Below, piece by piece: positions 34,185-43,551 of a stretch of DNA of 59,045 bases. A program made the translations under genes and the position numbers. The DNA is from Thermoplasmata archaeon (lineage in GTDB: Archaea; Thermoplasmatota; Thermoplasmata; Thermoplasmatales; Thermoplasmataceae). The notes below the pieces were generated by a model. That model was not told the origin of the DNA. It ran no database searches and saw nothing but the letters and a program-made list of their open reading frames with translations. The stretch lies in assembly GCA_021816965.1 (NCBI GenBank), contig JAKAWU010000003.1, positions 1-59,045 of the forward strand, given 5' to 3'. The stretch's first letter is position 1; every line of letters starts with the position of its first letter.

Positions 34185-34670
34185 CTATTGGATGTATCTC
34201 TCTTTCAGTTTCAGGTATTCAAGAGCATTTAAGTGTGCCATGGTCCGAAATTCCGGGCTATTTTTTCCCACCTTACCTGGTACACCTAAAACAAGACTCC
34301 CTTCAGGGATAACCTTATTCTGTAGAACAACTGCTCCTGCAGCAACTATGCTTCCAGAGCATATCCTGGACCCATTCATCACCACGGCACCCATTCCAAT
34401 TATGCAATCATCCTCAATTGTTGCACCATGAACCACGGCATTATGTCCTATGGACACATATTTTCCAATTTTTATCGGATAATGTTCATCCACATGCATG
34501 GAAACATTATCCTGCACATTGCTGAACGAATCAATTCTGATCAATTCTGACTCGGTCCTTATGCTTGCAAAATCAAAAATTGAGCACTCATCTCCCAGCT
34601 CAATATTTCCCCTTAGAGATGCCAGAGGAGAAATATAGCAGTTTTTTCCTGTTTTCAGATGCATGATCAT
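34185..34670 (-). CDS. Gamma-carbonic-anhydrase-like hexapeptide-repeat protein
   Basis: A 161-residue left-handed beta-helix protein with repeated [LIV]-G-x-x-x-x turns (ISPLASLRGNIELGDECSIFDFASIR...). The three zinc histidines of gamma-CA are visible in SMHVDEHY and IGHNAVVHG. The family Arg/Gln are in SIRTE and NVQDN, although the typical RGD reads RTE. It ends with a C-terminal helix. Such proteins are carbonic anhydrases or related acyl-binding proteins (PaaY, YrdA). The start is ATG 34670 or 34664. Divergent from the large helical-repeat gene. Confidence 0.8.
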   Translation of the reverse strand: MIMHLKTGKNCYISPLASLRGNIELGDECSIFDFASIRTESELIRIDSFSNVQDNVSMHVDEHYPIKIGKYVSIGHNAVVHGATIEDDCIIGMGAVVMNGSRICSGSIVAAGAVVLQNKVIPEGSLVLGVPGKVGKNSPEFRTMAHLNALEYLKLKERYIQ

Positions 34671-34775
34671 GTATTGTATGATCCATTAAAAAATAACTGT
34701 ACATTCGAACCGGAATCAGGCAATACTGCTGAAAACATGTCTTAAAGTTATATATTATATTAGCAATCCTATGTC

Positions 34776-37700
34776 ATGGCTCTCCCAGGCGAAGAGAACA
34801 TTAACAATATTCTGAAGCACAACATAGATCGATATCTTTCCTCGCGTTCAAAAGAGACACGCAGGAAGATAACAGAAGAGATTATATCTTCTCTGGAGCG
34901 TATTCCTGAATCTTTCACAATCGATAAGAATCTATCTTCACAGCTTGAGGTTGTGGTTAGGGATATTTGGGAAAAACTAGACATTCATGATTCAGCAGCA
35001 ATCCGGAATTTTTACAGGGTGGATATGGAGAACCGGACGTTCCAGATATTATATACAAAGGCACTCGTTATGGGAGGAAATTCTGCAGAGATAATGGCGT
35101 TTCTAAAAGGTAAGTCCATAATAGCAAACATACCACAGGTAGTGGAAAATGTCATGGAAATGGGAAAAATAACCTCCCAATGGGACTTTATAGTTATGTT
35201 TCTCTCTATGAACGGAATATATAATGAGACTGCATATCTGAAATATTCAGAGAATGCTTCAAAACTTATAACTGACATAATAATTGAAAATCTGAAACGG
35301 AAAAATTCAAATAAGGAGACCATGGAATTCCTAAGCGCCATTTCCGCTGTTGATAACAGCCTGGAATACAGGATTGCTTATCTGGAAGCTCTCAAAGACA
35401 ACAATGACATTCCTTCACTGAAGAGTCACCTTAAAACAATGGATTTAAACCGGGTCGAAGATCTGGAGGACAGAGTCAAGCTTGCTCTTTTATTTGAAAA
35501 AGTTGGCCTTTATGATGAATCGTTGAACCTTGCTACTGAAGTTCTAAATCAAAGGCCAGGACATGAGGTATGTCTTGAATTGAAGATCAAGTCACTGTTT
35601 GAACTTGGACGAGATGAAGAGGTCATAGATCTTTTTCTAGACAGGCATTCAATATTGGAGAAGAATGCAGAGAGCATGGAAACATTTTTCAGGGCTGCAG
35701 AGAATGTAAACAATTATGGTGTTGCTATATCTGTAATCGACAGCAACAGGCAGTTAATTGAAAGGCATCAGAATCTCATAGTATGGGCTGTCAAATTTCT
35801 CGTGAAAGGAAAAAAGATTGATGATGCAGAAAAACTTATGCAGGGACTGCAGGGAAGCACGATGTCCGACTCAGAGATGCTTAAACTATCATCCCTTATA
35901 GAAAAAGGGAAGGGGAATATTGATTCCTTTGTTGAAAAATCCGAAAGATATCTTTTGGAAAACCCACATGATATGCAGTTCATAAGCACATATATTGCTG
36001 AACTCCACAGGAAGGGAATGTATCAGAAGATTGCGATGATATACGAATCATCCGAAGAGGACAGGTTTGACAACGAACCTGAGACTCTAAAGAAAGTCAT
36101 GGAATCTATGCTTAGAATGAAGGTGTACGAGAAGGCAGGTCAGATACTCGGGAGGATTCCGGCTGAAAACCTTGATTCTGAAATCGCTATAGCAATTCTT
36201 GAAACAGCAAGGGATGACACGTCATTTTCCCAGTTGCAAAAGTATTCAGGCAAGAAAAATACCGACCCTTTTATGTGTTTATTGAGGGACATTCTCTACA
36301 CGGATACAATCACTGCGTCTGATGTAGGATTTGTAAAGGAGAATATGAATGACCAGAACGGCAGAACGATGCTGTACCTTTTTGCTAAAAAGAGGGAGTT
36401 TGAGCAGATTACAGCTATAGAAATGAGTCCAACTATCAATGAAATACGAATGGAGATTGAAAAGAATAATCCCGGAAAAGACTGGAGACAGTTCAATTTT
36501 CCCGTCATAAGGGCAAAAATCAGATCAGGTGAATTTTCGGCAGTTGGGAAGATATTATCGATGATGGATTCTGATGCAGATCCTTATTTGTTATACTATA
36601 GATCTCTTTATGAGAAGCATTTTGGAAATAATACTAATTCAAGATACAGTATAGAAAAAGCCATGGAAAAAATCAGGGCTACACCATTTCTTGAAGCATA
36701 TCTACAGATAAACCCTAATATAACTTCACAGCAGGCTCTAAGGATAATTGAAGAAATATCCAAGCTCAGAGGCCTTGAAGATTTTGATTTTACTCCGGTA
36801 GAAAGCGTATTCATCTCCAACAGTGATATGGATGTGACTGCTAACTTATTGGATCTTTTAGAATACTCCGGAGTTGAAAATATCTTTGCCTTAAGGCTCA
36901 TGAGACAGATAAAGATCAGGGACAACGATATTGAAGGTGCCATTGGAATAGACCAGAAAATAATCTCAAATGAAGTAGCAAAAGCACAGGACATACTGAA
37001 TTATGCAAGGGACCTGAAGCAGGGAAACAGAATGCCTGAAATGGAAATCCTAGTCAAGAATTCAGAAGGTAAAAATATAGATATGGAAACATCTCTAATA
37101 TTTGGCGATTTCTACCTGTCGAAAAGGGATTTTACATCTGCGATTTACTATTATGAAAAGGCTGCAGGACAGGGAAAGAAACGTGAAGACATACCCGGTT
37201 TGATAGAAGCGCTTATTGGGGATTCGAAGTATGATGTTGCGACGGAACTTATAGAAAAATTGCCAAACAAAACACCGTACTTGATCAATCTTTATGCTGC
37301 TACAGAGAATGTGCAGGAAATCTCAAAAACAATGAAGAAACTTAACCTGAAGAAAGAGGAGGACAGGGATGCGCTCACCATTGTAGTTGAGAGATACTGG
37401 TCAAACAAAATACTCAGGGAAAATGCAATCGAAAAAATCATGGTTCAGCCAGTACAGAATCCGGGTATTTCTATTGTTGAAAAACTTTTCGGTGACAGGA
37501 GAGCAGATATCGCAATTCAATTGTTGAGGAAAATATCCAAAGAATCAAGAGACAGTCCTGAAGTTATTTCACTGATGATCAGGATTCTGCCGGATATGGG
37601 AAAAATTGAAGAACTAAACGAATATCTGACTAAATTCTTCAACTCAAGAAAAGCATTAAAGGACAAGAGAAAAGTGTTTCATGAAGCATGCCTCGAACTT

Positions 37701-38438
37701 GAGAAATCAAGAATGTATGACATTATACTGAAACACTATCAGGATCATCCAAACCTTTTAGACAATGTTTCTGCAGGGGTAATTGTATATTCTATGATTG
37801 AAAGAAGGTATTTCACTCATGCAGAAAACCTGCTGGCAAAACTTCAGGGAACTCTCATCAAGGGAGATGAATATGAAAAACTCAATTCAATTCTCAAAAA
37901 GAGCATATATTTGGACAAAATCATTAATTATGCTGGAATTGTACTAAAGAGAAGTTACAACTTAGGAAGAAGAATGGACAAAGGGGAGATCATCAGCACC
38001 ACGAAAACAGATCCAATTATGGTGGATGACATAATGGAATTTCTATCAAATCCGCCTGACACACATCTTTATCCGGTTGAGTACCTTGAAAGAGTATCTT
38101 ATGAGCTTCTTAAGATAATCAACAGGAAATTGGGAATAAACAGAATAGAAGAAATAGACATTTTCCATCTCTTCTTTGCATCCAATTTCAAGGACGTCAG
38201 GCTATCAGTTGCCCTTTACTATTACATCAGGGATTTGTCAAAGCAACAAAAAGACAGATTGATGGTTGACACGAAGGAAATTCTGGATTTAGCAAACAGA
38301 TGCATAATGGAAAACCTGCCAGAAAACCCAATGATTTATAGTATAATGTTTGATATAGGCATAGGAAAGGCATATAGGGTTTATGCCAAGGCAAGGGAAA
38401 TAAAGCAGGTTAACAGGGGACCGGGATGGAGATATTGA
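34776..38438 (+). CDS. 1220-residue helical-repeat (TPR-like) protein, function unknown
   Basis: A very long, soluble, all-helical protein with no signal peptide or membrane span. TPR-like units are clear in places: LYDESLNLATEVLNQRPGHE (about residues 246-265) and FLSKRDFTSAIYYYEKAAGQ-like repeats near 785-805. Others are degenerate, as in solenoid scaffolds. No enzymatic domain is apparent. TATA TTATATATTA lies 25-30 nt before ATG 34776, suggesting a leaderless start. It overlaps the M50 protease gene by 13 nt. Such a protein may scaffold a large complex. I recognise no family. Confidence 0.75.
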   Translation: MALPGEENINNILKHNIDRYLSSRSKETRRKITEEIISSLERIPESFTIDKNLSSQLEVVVRDIWEKLDIHDSAAIRNFYRVDMENRTFQILYTKALVMGGNSAEIMAFLKGKSIIANIPQVVENVMEMGKITSQWDFIVMFLSMNGIYNETAYLKYSENASKLITDIIIENLKRKNSNKETMEFLSAISAVDNSLEYRIAYLEALKDNNDIPSLKSHLKTMDLNRVEDLEDRVKLALLFEKVGLYDESLNLATEVLNQRPGHEVCLELKIKSLFELGRDEEVIDLFLDRHSILEKNAESMETFFRAAENVNNYGVAISVIDSNRQLIERHQNLIVWAVKFLVKGKKIDDAEKLMQGLQGSTMSDSEMLKLSSLIEKGKGNIDSFVEKSERYLLENPHDMQFISTYIAELHRKGMYQKIAMIYESSEEDRFDNEPETLKKVMESMLRMKVYEKAGQILGRIPAENLDSEIAIAILETARDDTSFSQLQKYSGKKNTDPFMCLLRDILYTDTITASDVGFVKENMNDQNGRTMLYLFAKKREFEQITAIEMSPTINEIRMEIEKNNPGKDWRQFNFPVIRAKIRSGEFSAVGKILSMMDSDADPYLLYYRSLYEKHFGNNTNSRYSIEKAMEKIRATPFLEAYLQINPNITSQQALRIIEEISKLRGLEDFDFTPVESVFISNSDMDVTANLLDLLEYSGVENIFALRLMRQIKIRDNDIEGAIGIDQKIISNEVAKAQDILNYARDLKQGNRMPEMEILVKNSEGKNIDMETSLIFGDFYLSKRDFTSAIYYYEKAAGQGKKREDIPGLIEALIGDSKYDVATELIEKLPNKTPYLINLYAATENVQEISKTMKKLNLKKEEDRDALTIVVERYWSNKILRENAIEKIMVQPVQNPGISIVEKLFGDRRADIAIQLLRKISKESRDSPEVISLMIRILPDMGKIEELNEYLTKFFNSRKALKDKRKVFHEACLELEKSRMYDIILKHYQDHPNLLDNVSAGVIVYSMIERRYFTHAENLLAKLQGTLIKGDEYEKLNSILKKSIYLDKIINYAGIVLKRSYNLGRRMDKGEIISTTKTDPIMVDDIMEFLSNPPDTHLYPVEYLERVSYELLKIINRKLGINRIEEIDIFHLFFASNFKDVRLSVALYYYIRDLSKQQKDRLMVDTKEILDLANRCIMENLPENPMIYSIMFDIGIGKAYRVYAKAREIKQVNRGPGWRY

Positions 38439-39040
38439 ACTTTGGAAGGACAAGAAATTCAAGTGAACTTGAGGATTTCACAATCGCAAGCCTGATCATA
38501 GGGTTGGCATTTTCTATTGCGCTTTCTGCATATACAAATCAATTGTATGGTTCACAATTCCTTCTGTTATATCTACCAGCTGGAATGCTTTCAGGAGTGA
38601 GCGCATTTGCACTTCATGAATTGGCACACAGGCAGATGGCTATAAGGTATGGATTTCATGCCAGATTCAGGATGTGGCCCCTCGGTGTGTTATTTGCACT
38701 TGTAACTTCATTCTTCGGTTTCATATTTGCAGCTCCAGGGGCAACCGAAGTGTACAACGTAACAAGCCCGGAGCTCTATGGCAAAATCTCCGCAGCAGGG
38801 CCAATCACCAATACTATTTTAGGACTGTTTTTTTTCTCAATAAGCATATTTGTTGGAGGAACGCCTGGATTTGTTCTTACAATTGCAGGCTCAGTGAATA
38901 TTGCACTTGCTTTCTTCAACCTTCTTCCAATTCCTCCTCTTGATGGTTACAAGGTTTTCAAATGGGACACCACCATTTACATTTTAATGTTTGTTTTCGC
39001 CATTCTGTTATTGATAGTACTTGACAGGGGTTTTTTCTGA
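38426..39040 (+). CDS. Site-2-protease-type (M50) membrane metalloprotease
   Basis: A 204-residue protein with about six membrane helices. Zinc and catalytic motif FALHELAHR (HExxH, about residues 68-76) lies in one helix, and the third-ligand motif NLLPIPPLDGYKVF lies near residue 175. It is a minimal M50 protease without a PDZ domain and cuts substrates within the membrane. The gene overlaps the 1220-residue helical-repeat gene and is followed by aMBF1 45 nt later. The substrate is unknown; the neighbour could be a partner. Confidence 0.85.
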   Translation: MEILNFGRTRNSSELEDFTIASLIIGLAFSIALSAYTNQLYGSQFLLLYLPAGMLSGVSAFALHELAHRQMAIRYGFHARFRMWPLGVLFALVTSFFGFIFAAPGATEVYNVTSPELYGKISAAGPITNTILGLFFFSISIFVGGTPGFVLTIAGSVNIALAFFNLLPIPPLDGYKVFKWDTTIYILMFVFAILLLIVLDRGFF

Positions 39041-39085
39041 ACGCAAATACTAATTAACCAATATTGCGATCTGAGTATGGTATAA

Positions 39086-39538
39086 ATGGAATGTGAACTG
39101 TGTGGGCAAAAAAGCGAGAGACTGAAAAAAGTGAAGATTGACAGTGCCATAATGTCTGTATGCCCAAAATGCGAAAAATTCGGCATTCCTCTTGAAAATA
39201 TGAGAGTTCAGAATGTTTCTCCTCCACAGAAATCCGTAACTCCTGTGTTCATACCGCAGGCCAGACCTGTACCAAAAATGACCGGGGGAAATCATCCAAG
39301 AAATTTCAACAGAAAGAAGGATTCCGATATTGAAAATTTGGAAATTGTTCCTGATTTCAATGAACTCATCAAATCAGCAAGAACAAAGATTGGAATATCA
39401 CAGGAGGAAATGGCGGACAGGATGAAGGAGAAGAGAACACTCATTGCTGCTATTGAAAGAGGAAGTATCAAACCTGACATCAAGACAGCTAGAAAATTCG
39501 AATCTCTATTAAATATAAATATAGTTGAAAAGATATAA
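39086..39538 (+). CDS. Multiprotein bridging factor 1 (aMBF1)
   Basis: A 150-residue transcription co-factor. The N-terminal zinc ribbon CELCGQ...CPKCEKFG (about residues 3-32) is followed by a flexible middle and a C-terminal HTH of the Xre/MBF1 type (RTKIGISQEEMADRMKEKRTLIAAIERGSIKPDIKTARKFESLL). Archaeal MBF1 associates with the translation and transcription machinery. Length and layout are standard. T-runs after the stop (39557-39563) may end transcription. Confidence 0.92.
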   Translation: MECELCGQKSERLKKVKIDSAIMSVCPKCEKFGIPLENMRVQNVSPPQKSVTPVFIPQARPVPKMTGGNHPRNFNRKKDSDIENLEIVPDFNELIKSARTKIGISQEEMADRMKEKRTLIAAIERGSIKPDIKTARKFESLLNINIVEKI

Positions 39539-39647
39539 ATCTAAAAAACAACAACTATTCTTTTTTTAAAAAAATAAACATTTATTTTTTGATTGTGTCA
39601 TAAGCACCATTCGATAAACTATTAATAAAATATAATCATACGGAGCC

Positions 39648-39896
39648 ATGGATGCTAATACGAAGATAGTGTCTATCTTTCTGATAATTTCCGTAATAGC
39701 AGGAATCATAAGTGAATTTATTTTCAGAATTGCACTTACAAATTTCTATGCATCGTCTATAGGTCAGACAGACGCCATCTATGAATCCCCAATACTTGCA
39801 GCTGCACTTGCGTCAGGCTTGTTTACGCTTTTATTGTTATATTACCCGGTTTATAAGAAAGGTGTCAGGAATTATTCAGGAGATGATTTCAGATGA
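39648..39896 (+). CDS. Small two-helix subunit of the terminal oxidase operon
   Basis: An 82-residue protein with two membrane helices (about residues 7-28 and 48-68) and a basic C-terminus. It overlaps the subunit II gene by 4 nt (ATGA) and begins the operon, so it is likely a small oxidase subunit such as a subunit-IV-like component. No conserved motif known to me is visible, so the call rests on context. The promoter lies in the A+T-rich 39600-39640 (ATTAATAAAATATAATC). Confidence 0.6.
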   Translation: MDANTKIVSIFLIISVIAGIISEFIFRIALTNFYASSIGQTDAIYESPILAAALASGLFTLLLLYYPVYKKGVRNYSGDDFR

Positions 39897-40387
39897 GTGA
39901 AAAAAATCACAACAATAAGTTGAAAGCGGAAGCATTGTGGATCGTGGGCTTTATGGTTGTCTTAGCCTTTGCAGCAGGCCTTAACTTCTATATAACCTCT
40001 CAGAGCGATTTTAGCATAGCAACCAAAATGTCTGGTTCAAATCAAATACCAAAAAACAGCACACCCATAATAGTGGATGGTTACCAGTGGGCTTGGTCAT
40101 TCACATATTATAATGCATCAGGTAAACAGACAAGCGTGGATAATCTCAATATTACTGTAAACCAAACATATACGCTTGTAGTTACTTCTACTGCCGGTTC
40201 GCAAGCGGATGCGGTAATTCACGATCTCTACATTCCACAATTTGGAATACAGATTTATGCGGTTCCCGGCCAGAACAACACAATTACCTTCACCCCTGTC
40301 AAAACAGGAACATTCGTTTTGGAATGTGTAGAATATTGTGGATATGAACATTATCTTATGAGGGGCTATGTGACGGTGGTCTCCTAA
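39893..40387 (+). CDS. coxB: Cytochrome c/quinol oxidase subunit II with CuA site
   Basis: A 164-residue protein with one N-terminal membrane helix and a cupredoxin domain outside the membrane. The binuclear CuA ligands are present: His in VIHDLYIP, then CVEYCGYEHYLM (Cys, Glu, Cys, His, Met). It should therefore accept electrons from a small electron carrier, probably the cupredoxin encoded two genes downstream, since no cytochrome c is seen. The single membrane helix recalls ba3-type subunit II. Confidence 0.92.
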   Translation: MSEKNHNNKLKAEALWIVGFMVVLAFAAGLNFYITSQSDFSIATKMSGSNQIPKNSTPIIVDGYQWAWSFTYYNASGKQTSVDNLNITVNQTYTLVVTSTAGSQADAVIHDLYIPQFGIQIYAVPGQNNTITFTPVKTGTFVLECVEYCGYEHYLMRGYVTVVS

Positions 40388-42060
40388 TGTCAGCTACAAC
40401 ATTGCTAGTTGAAGCCTCCCTTGTACTTTCATTCTTCTTCATATTTCTCTTCCTGATGTATTACAAATATCTCTCTGTAAAGACAGAGGTTGATGTAGCA
40501 GCCTTAAACGAGAATTATTATGATTATTCATCTTATCTCCGGGAAAAGAAAAAAGTTGGAGGTGCAATCTCTCCTCATTCCTTTATAATGAATGACAGCA
40601 AGAGCATCGGCATTCGTTATCTCATCACCAGCCTTATTTTCTTCTTCATTGCCGGAACTTTTGGTGTCGTAATGAGGGTAAGCCTCGTGGAACCAAACCC
40701 TACATTATTTGCGCATAGGGAAGTTATTTATGATATTCTGACCACTGAACATGCTATTCTCATGATCTATATGTGGGCTATAGGAAGTGCCCTGGGACTG
40801 GCATATTATCTTATACCAAAGTTCATCAATATGAAATCTGACAGGTATGGAAACGCCTCATCCTGGGGATACTGGATATGGCTAATGGGTGGACTTTTCA
40901 TACTCTTCTCTAGAACTTCAACCAGATGGTATTATTATCCGCCACTGGCACTCCAGTTAAATCCATATGGGGCAGGCGCTATGAACTGGCTTGCAGTTAT
41001 AGGGCTTGAGTTTATTATGATTGGTGTAACCATTGCAGCAATTGTAATTGTCAGAAATATAATTTACGAGAGAAGTGACAGCATGCCTCTGTCCAAGATG
41101 CCACTTTTCGTATGGTCCGTTCTTTTCACTCTGATCATGTTCCTTGCTTCAGCACCATTCCTCATGACAGCAATGGTCATGCTGTTCTATGATTTCTTCA
41201 ATCCTATATTCTTTACAGGTTCAAGCTCTTCGCCACTCTACTTTGCAGAACTTTTCTGGGTCTGGGGCCACCCTATTGTGTACATTGCCATCCTTCCTCA
41301 GTTTGGGCTCATATATGAGATAATTCCAAAATTTACAGGAAATAAGGTTTTCAGTTACTCTTCAGGAGTTATAGCACTGGGGCTTCTCCTTCCACTCTCT
41401 GAGCTTGTATGGGGCCACCACCTCATGGAATCAGGTCTTGGGATTGAATGGGGCCTGTTCTTTTCAACAGCTTCGTTCTTAGTGGTCATACCTTCTGCAA
41501 TCACTGTTTTTAATTACATAGGAACCCTATGGACTTCGGAGAAAATTCGGCTTACGATACCAATGCTCTTTGTGATAAATGGAATAATGGACTTTGTGTT
41601 TGGAGGCATCACTGGAGTACTCACAGCAATTCTCCCATTCAATGAACAGACACATGGAACTTACTGGGTTACCGGGCATTTCCATTTTGTATTTATGGGG
41701 ATTACTGTGGGAATAGCATTTGCGGCGATATACATGTTATGGCCCTCACTAACAGGTGGTAGGATTTACAGCAAGAGACTTGCAGGATGGCATTTCGCAT
41801 TTACGTCTGTAGGATCAATGATAATGTCAATGGGATGGATTGTTGGAGGATTCATGGGCATGCCAAGGTTTGTCGCGGGATATTTTTCCAGATATATGGT
41901 ATATCAGGACGTAGCCATTCTTGGTGGTGTCATTATAGGGGTTGGGCAACTCTTCTTCCTTGCAAATCTGATGATATCTACTTCAAAAGCCCCTCAGGTA
42001 GAACCAAGCAATGTCTTTGAAGAAATTTACAAAAAAGTAGAAATTAGTGGAGGCGAATAA
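40387..42060 (+). CDS. coxA: Heme-copper oxidase subunit I (B-family-like)
   Basis: A 557-residue catalytic subunit with about 13-14 membrane helices. Heme ligand in TTEHAILMIYMW (about residue 120); CuB His and crosslinked Tyr in VWGHPIVY; two more CuB His in VWGHHLMES; the final heme ligands in YWVTGHFHFVF. The A-family Glu of GHPEVY is Ile here, so the D-channel Glu is absent, as in B-type (ba3-like) oxidases that use a K-channel analog. Overlaps coxB by 1 nt. It reduces O2 to water and pumps protons. Confidence 0.93.
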   Translation: MSATTLLVEASLVLSFFFIFLFLMYYKYLSVKTEVDVAALNENYYDYSSYLREKKKVGGAISPHSFIMNDSKSIGIRYLITSLIFFFIAGTFGVVMRVSLVEPNPTLFAHREVIYDILTTEHAILMIYMWAIGSALGLAYYLIPKFINMKSDRYGNASSWGYWIWLMGGLFILFSRTSTRWYYYPPLALQLNPYGAGAMNWLAVIGLEFIMIGVTIAAIVIVRNIIYERSDSMPLSKMPLFVWSVLFTLIMFLASAPFLMTAMVMLFYDFFNPIFFTGSSSSPLYFAELFWVWGHPIVYIAILPQFGLIYEIIPKFTGNKVFSYSSGVIALGLLLPLSELVWGHHLMESGLGIEWGLFFSTASFLVVIPSAITVFNYIGTLWTSEKIRLTIPMLFVINGIMDFVFGGITGVLTAILPFNEQTHGTYWVTGHFHFVFMGITVGIAFAAIYMLWPSLTGGRIYSKRLAGWHFAFTSVGSMIMSMGWIVGGFMGMPRFVAGYFSRYMVYQDVAILGGVIIGVGQLFFLANLMISTSKAPQVEPSNVFEEIYKKVEISGGE

Positions 42061-42671
42061 TGATGATAGGAAAAACAGGAATAGTCTTAGGAGTAATCAT
42101 AATACTGCTTTCAGGTCTTATGCTTACCTTTATGTTTGATGCGCCGACCCAGAGTGGAGGAGGTCTCGCAGATCCATCCAATTTGCCAGTTAAGGGATAT
42201 ATGAATATTACCATATATGCTGATGCTGCAGGATGGAATTATTCGCATGGAGCAATAAACCCGACTCTATACTTTCCATTGTATTATGTGATAAATTTCA
42301 CTGTTATTGAAGAAGATAATCTTCCACACACACTCACAATCAATACGGGTCCAACAGAAACATCTTCATCACTGACACTTCTAAGTACTGGCCAGATTAC
42401 CCAAATTCCTGGGCATGTTTCAAAGGTATCATACGAATTCTTCAAGACAGGTATATACACATACTGGTGCATGATTCATCCTACAACAATGGTCGGACAG
42501 ATCGAGGTTAACAGCACTGCAAGCAATAACACCACTGCTGCAACCGTTTGTTGTACTTCAAATGCCATGATACATTCATTCGAATCTGCTCATGACCTAT
42601 CCATACTGGTATATTCAGATATTTCTCAGATTCTGGGTTCCATAAAGGCCATGACATATACGGTGTTTTGA
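42060..42671 (+). CDS. Membrane-anchored type-1 copper protein (cupredoxin)
   Basis: A 203-residue protein with an N-terminal membrane anchor (IVLGVIIILLSGLMLTFMF) and one cupredoxin domain. Type-1 Cu ligands: His in NLPHTLTI, then YWCMIHPTTMVG (Cys, His, Met). It is the probable electron donor to the CuA subunit, like sulfocyanin or plastocyanin in other acidophiles. After the domain come a sequon-rich linker and an odd tail of about 40 residues with Cys-Cys and HSFESAHD, which I cannot match. The tail could reflect an old frameshift. Confidence 0.8.
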   Translation: MMIGKTGIVLGVIIILLSGLMLTFMFDAPTQSGGGLADPSNLPVKGYMNITIYADAAGWNYSHGAINPTLYFPLYYVINFTVIEEDNLPHTLTINTGPTETSSSLTLLSTGQITQIPGHVSKVSYEFFKTGIYTYWCMIHPTTMVGQIEVNSTASNNTTAATVCCTSNAMIHSFESAHDLSILVYSDISQILGSIKAMTYTVF

Positions 42672-42672
42672 G

Positions 42673-43542
42673 TTGGAAAAAACATCTAATTTTTCCTATT
42701 TAAATAATATTTTTAAGTTGGAGATAACTTTTCTGATAGATCTCGTTGCTGTTGCAGGGTTCTTCACAATGGCATCTCCACTCACACATCTCTACACTCT
42801 AATCCCCTTATTGATTGCAGGAACATCAGCATCTATGAGCTCAGGAGTTTTCAATAATATTTATGACACAGATATAGATTCAAGAATGAAGAGAGTTTCA
42901 AAGAGGAGAACGGATATCAAACAGAACAGGGGAAGATACATACTTCTGATGGGTATTCTTCTCGCCATTTCAGTAATAACTTCACTGCTATTCCTCAATA
43001 TTGCGACATTCCTGTTTATAATGGCAGGTTTTGTTAGTTACGCGCTTCTTTACACTGTGCTGTTGAAAAGAAGAACTGAGTGGAACATTGTCATTGGAGG
43101 AATAGCAGGCTCTTTTCCAGCATTAGCAGGCTCATCCGCATTCTATGGCTATCCGTCTACACCATCAATATATATTGCAATTATGGTATTTCTCTGGACT
43201 CCGACACATTTCTGGGCACTTGCCATAAAATACAGGGAAGATTACAGGGAAGCACACATACCAATGCTACCTGCAACAAAAGGGATACCTGCCACTAGAA
43301 AGGCTATACTGGTAAATTCGATCATCCTTGCTATATTCATGAGTCTTCCAGTATTTTTCTCATGGATGGTGCCGGGATTATATTTCAGGATATTTGCAAT
43401 ACCACTTGGTCTTATTCTTCTTGTACCTTCTGTAATTTATTACGCAAGGGATGGTGCAGAGAAGGAATACCGGAAACTTTTTTCATTTTCAAACATATTT
43501 CTTACAATGGCCCTTATCATTGCAATTTTATCCTCTATGTAG
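42673..43542 (+). CDS. ctaB: Protoheme IX farnesyltransferase (heme O synthase)
   Basis: A 289-residue UbiA-family prenyltransferase with about eight membrane helices. The first Asp-rich motif is NNIYDTDIDSRMKRVSKRR (about residues 62-80), and the second region is AIKYREDYREAHIPMLPATKG. It attaches farnesyl to heme b to make heme o for the oxidase encoded upstream. The start is TTG 42673, 1 nt after the cupredoxin stop. No heme A synthase (ctaA) is seen in the window, so the oxidase may use heme o or the gene is elsewhere. Confidence 0.92.
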   Translation: MEKTSNFSYLNNIFKLEITFLIDLVAVAGFFTMASPLTHLYTLIPLLIAGTSASMSSGVFNNIYDTDIDSRMKRVSKRRTDIKQNRGRYILLMGILLAISVITSLLFLNIATFLFIMAGFVSYALLYTVLLKRRTEWNIVIGGIAGSFPALAGSSAFYGYPSTPSIYIAIMVFLWTPTHFWALAIKYREDYREAHIPMLPATKGIPATRKAILVNSIILAIFMSLPVFFSWMVPGLYFRIFAIPLGLILLVPSVIYYARDGAEKEYRKLFSFSNIFLTMALIIAILSSM

Positions 43543-43551
43543 GAGGTGAAG

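Noticed and set aside
34096-34431. 111-aa plus-strand ORF opposite the gamma-CA-like gene
   Set aside because: Antisense shadow of the hexapeptide repeats; no independent support.
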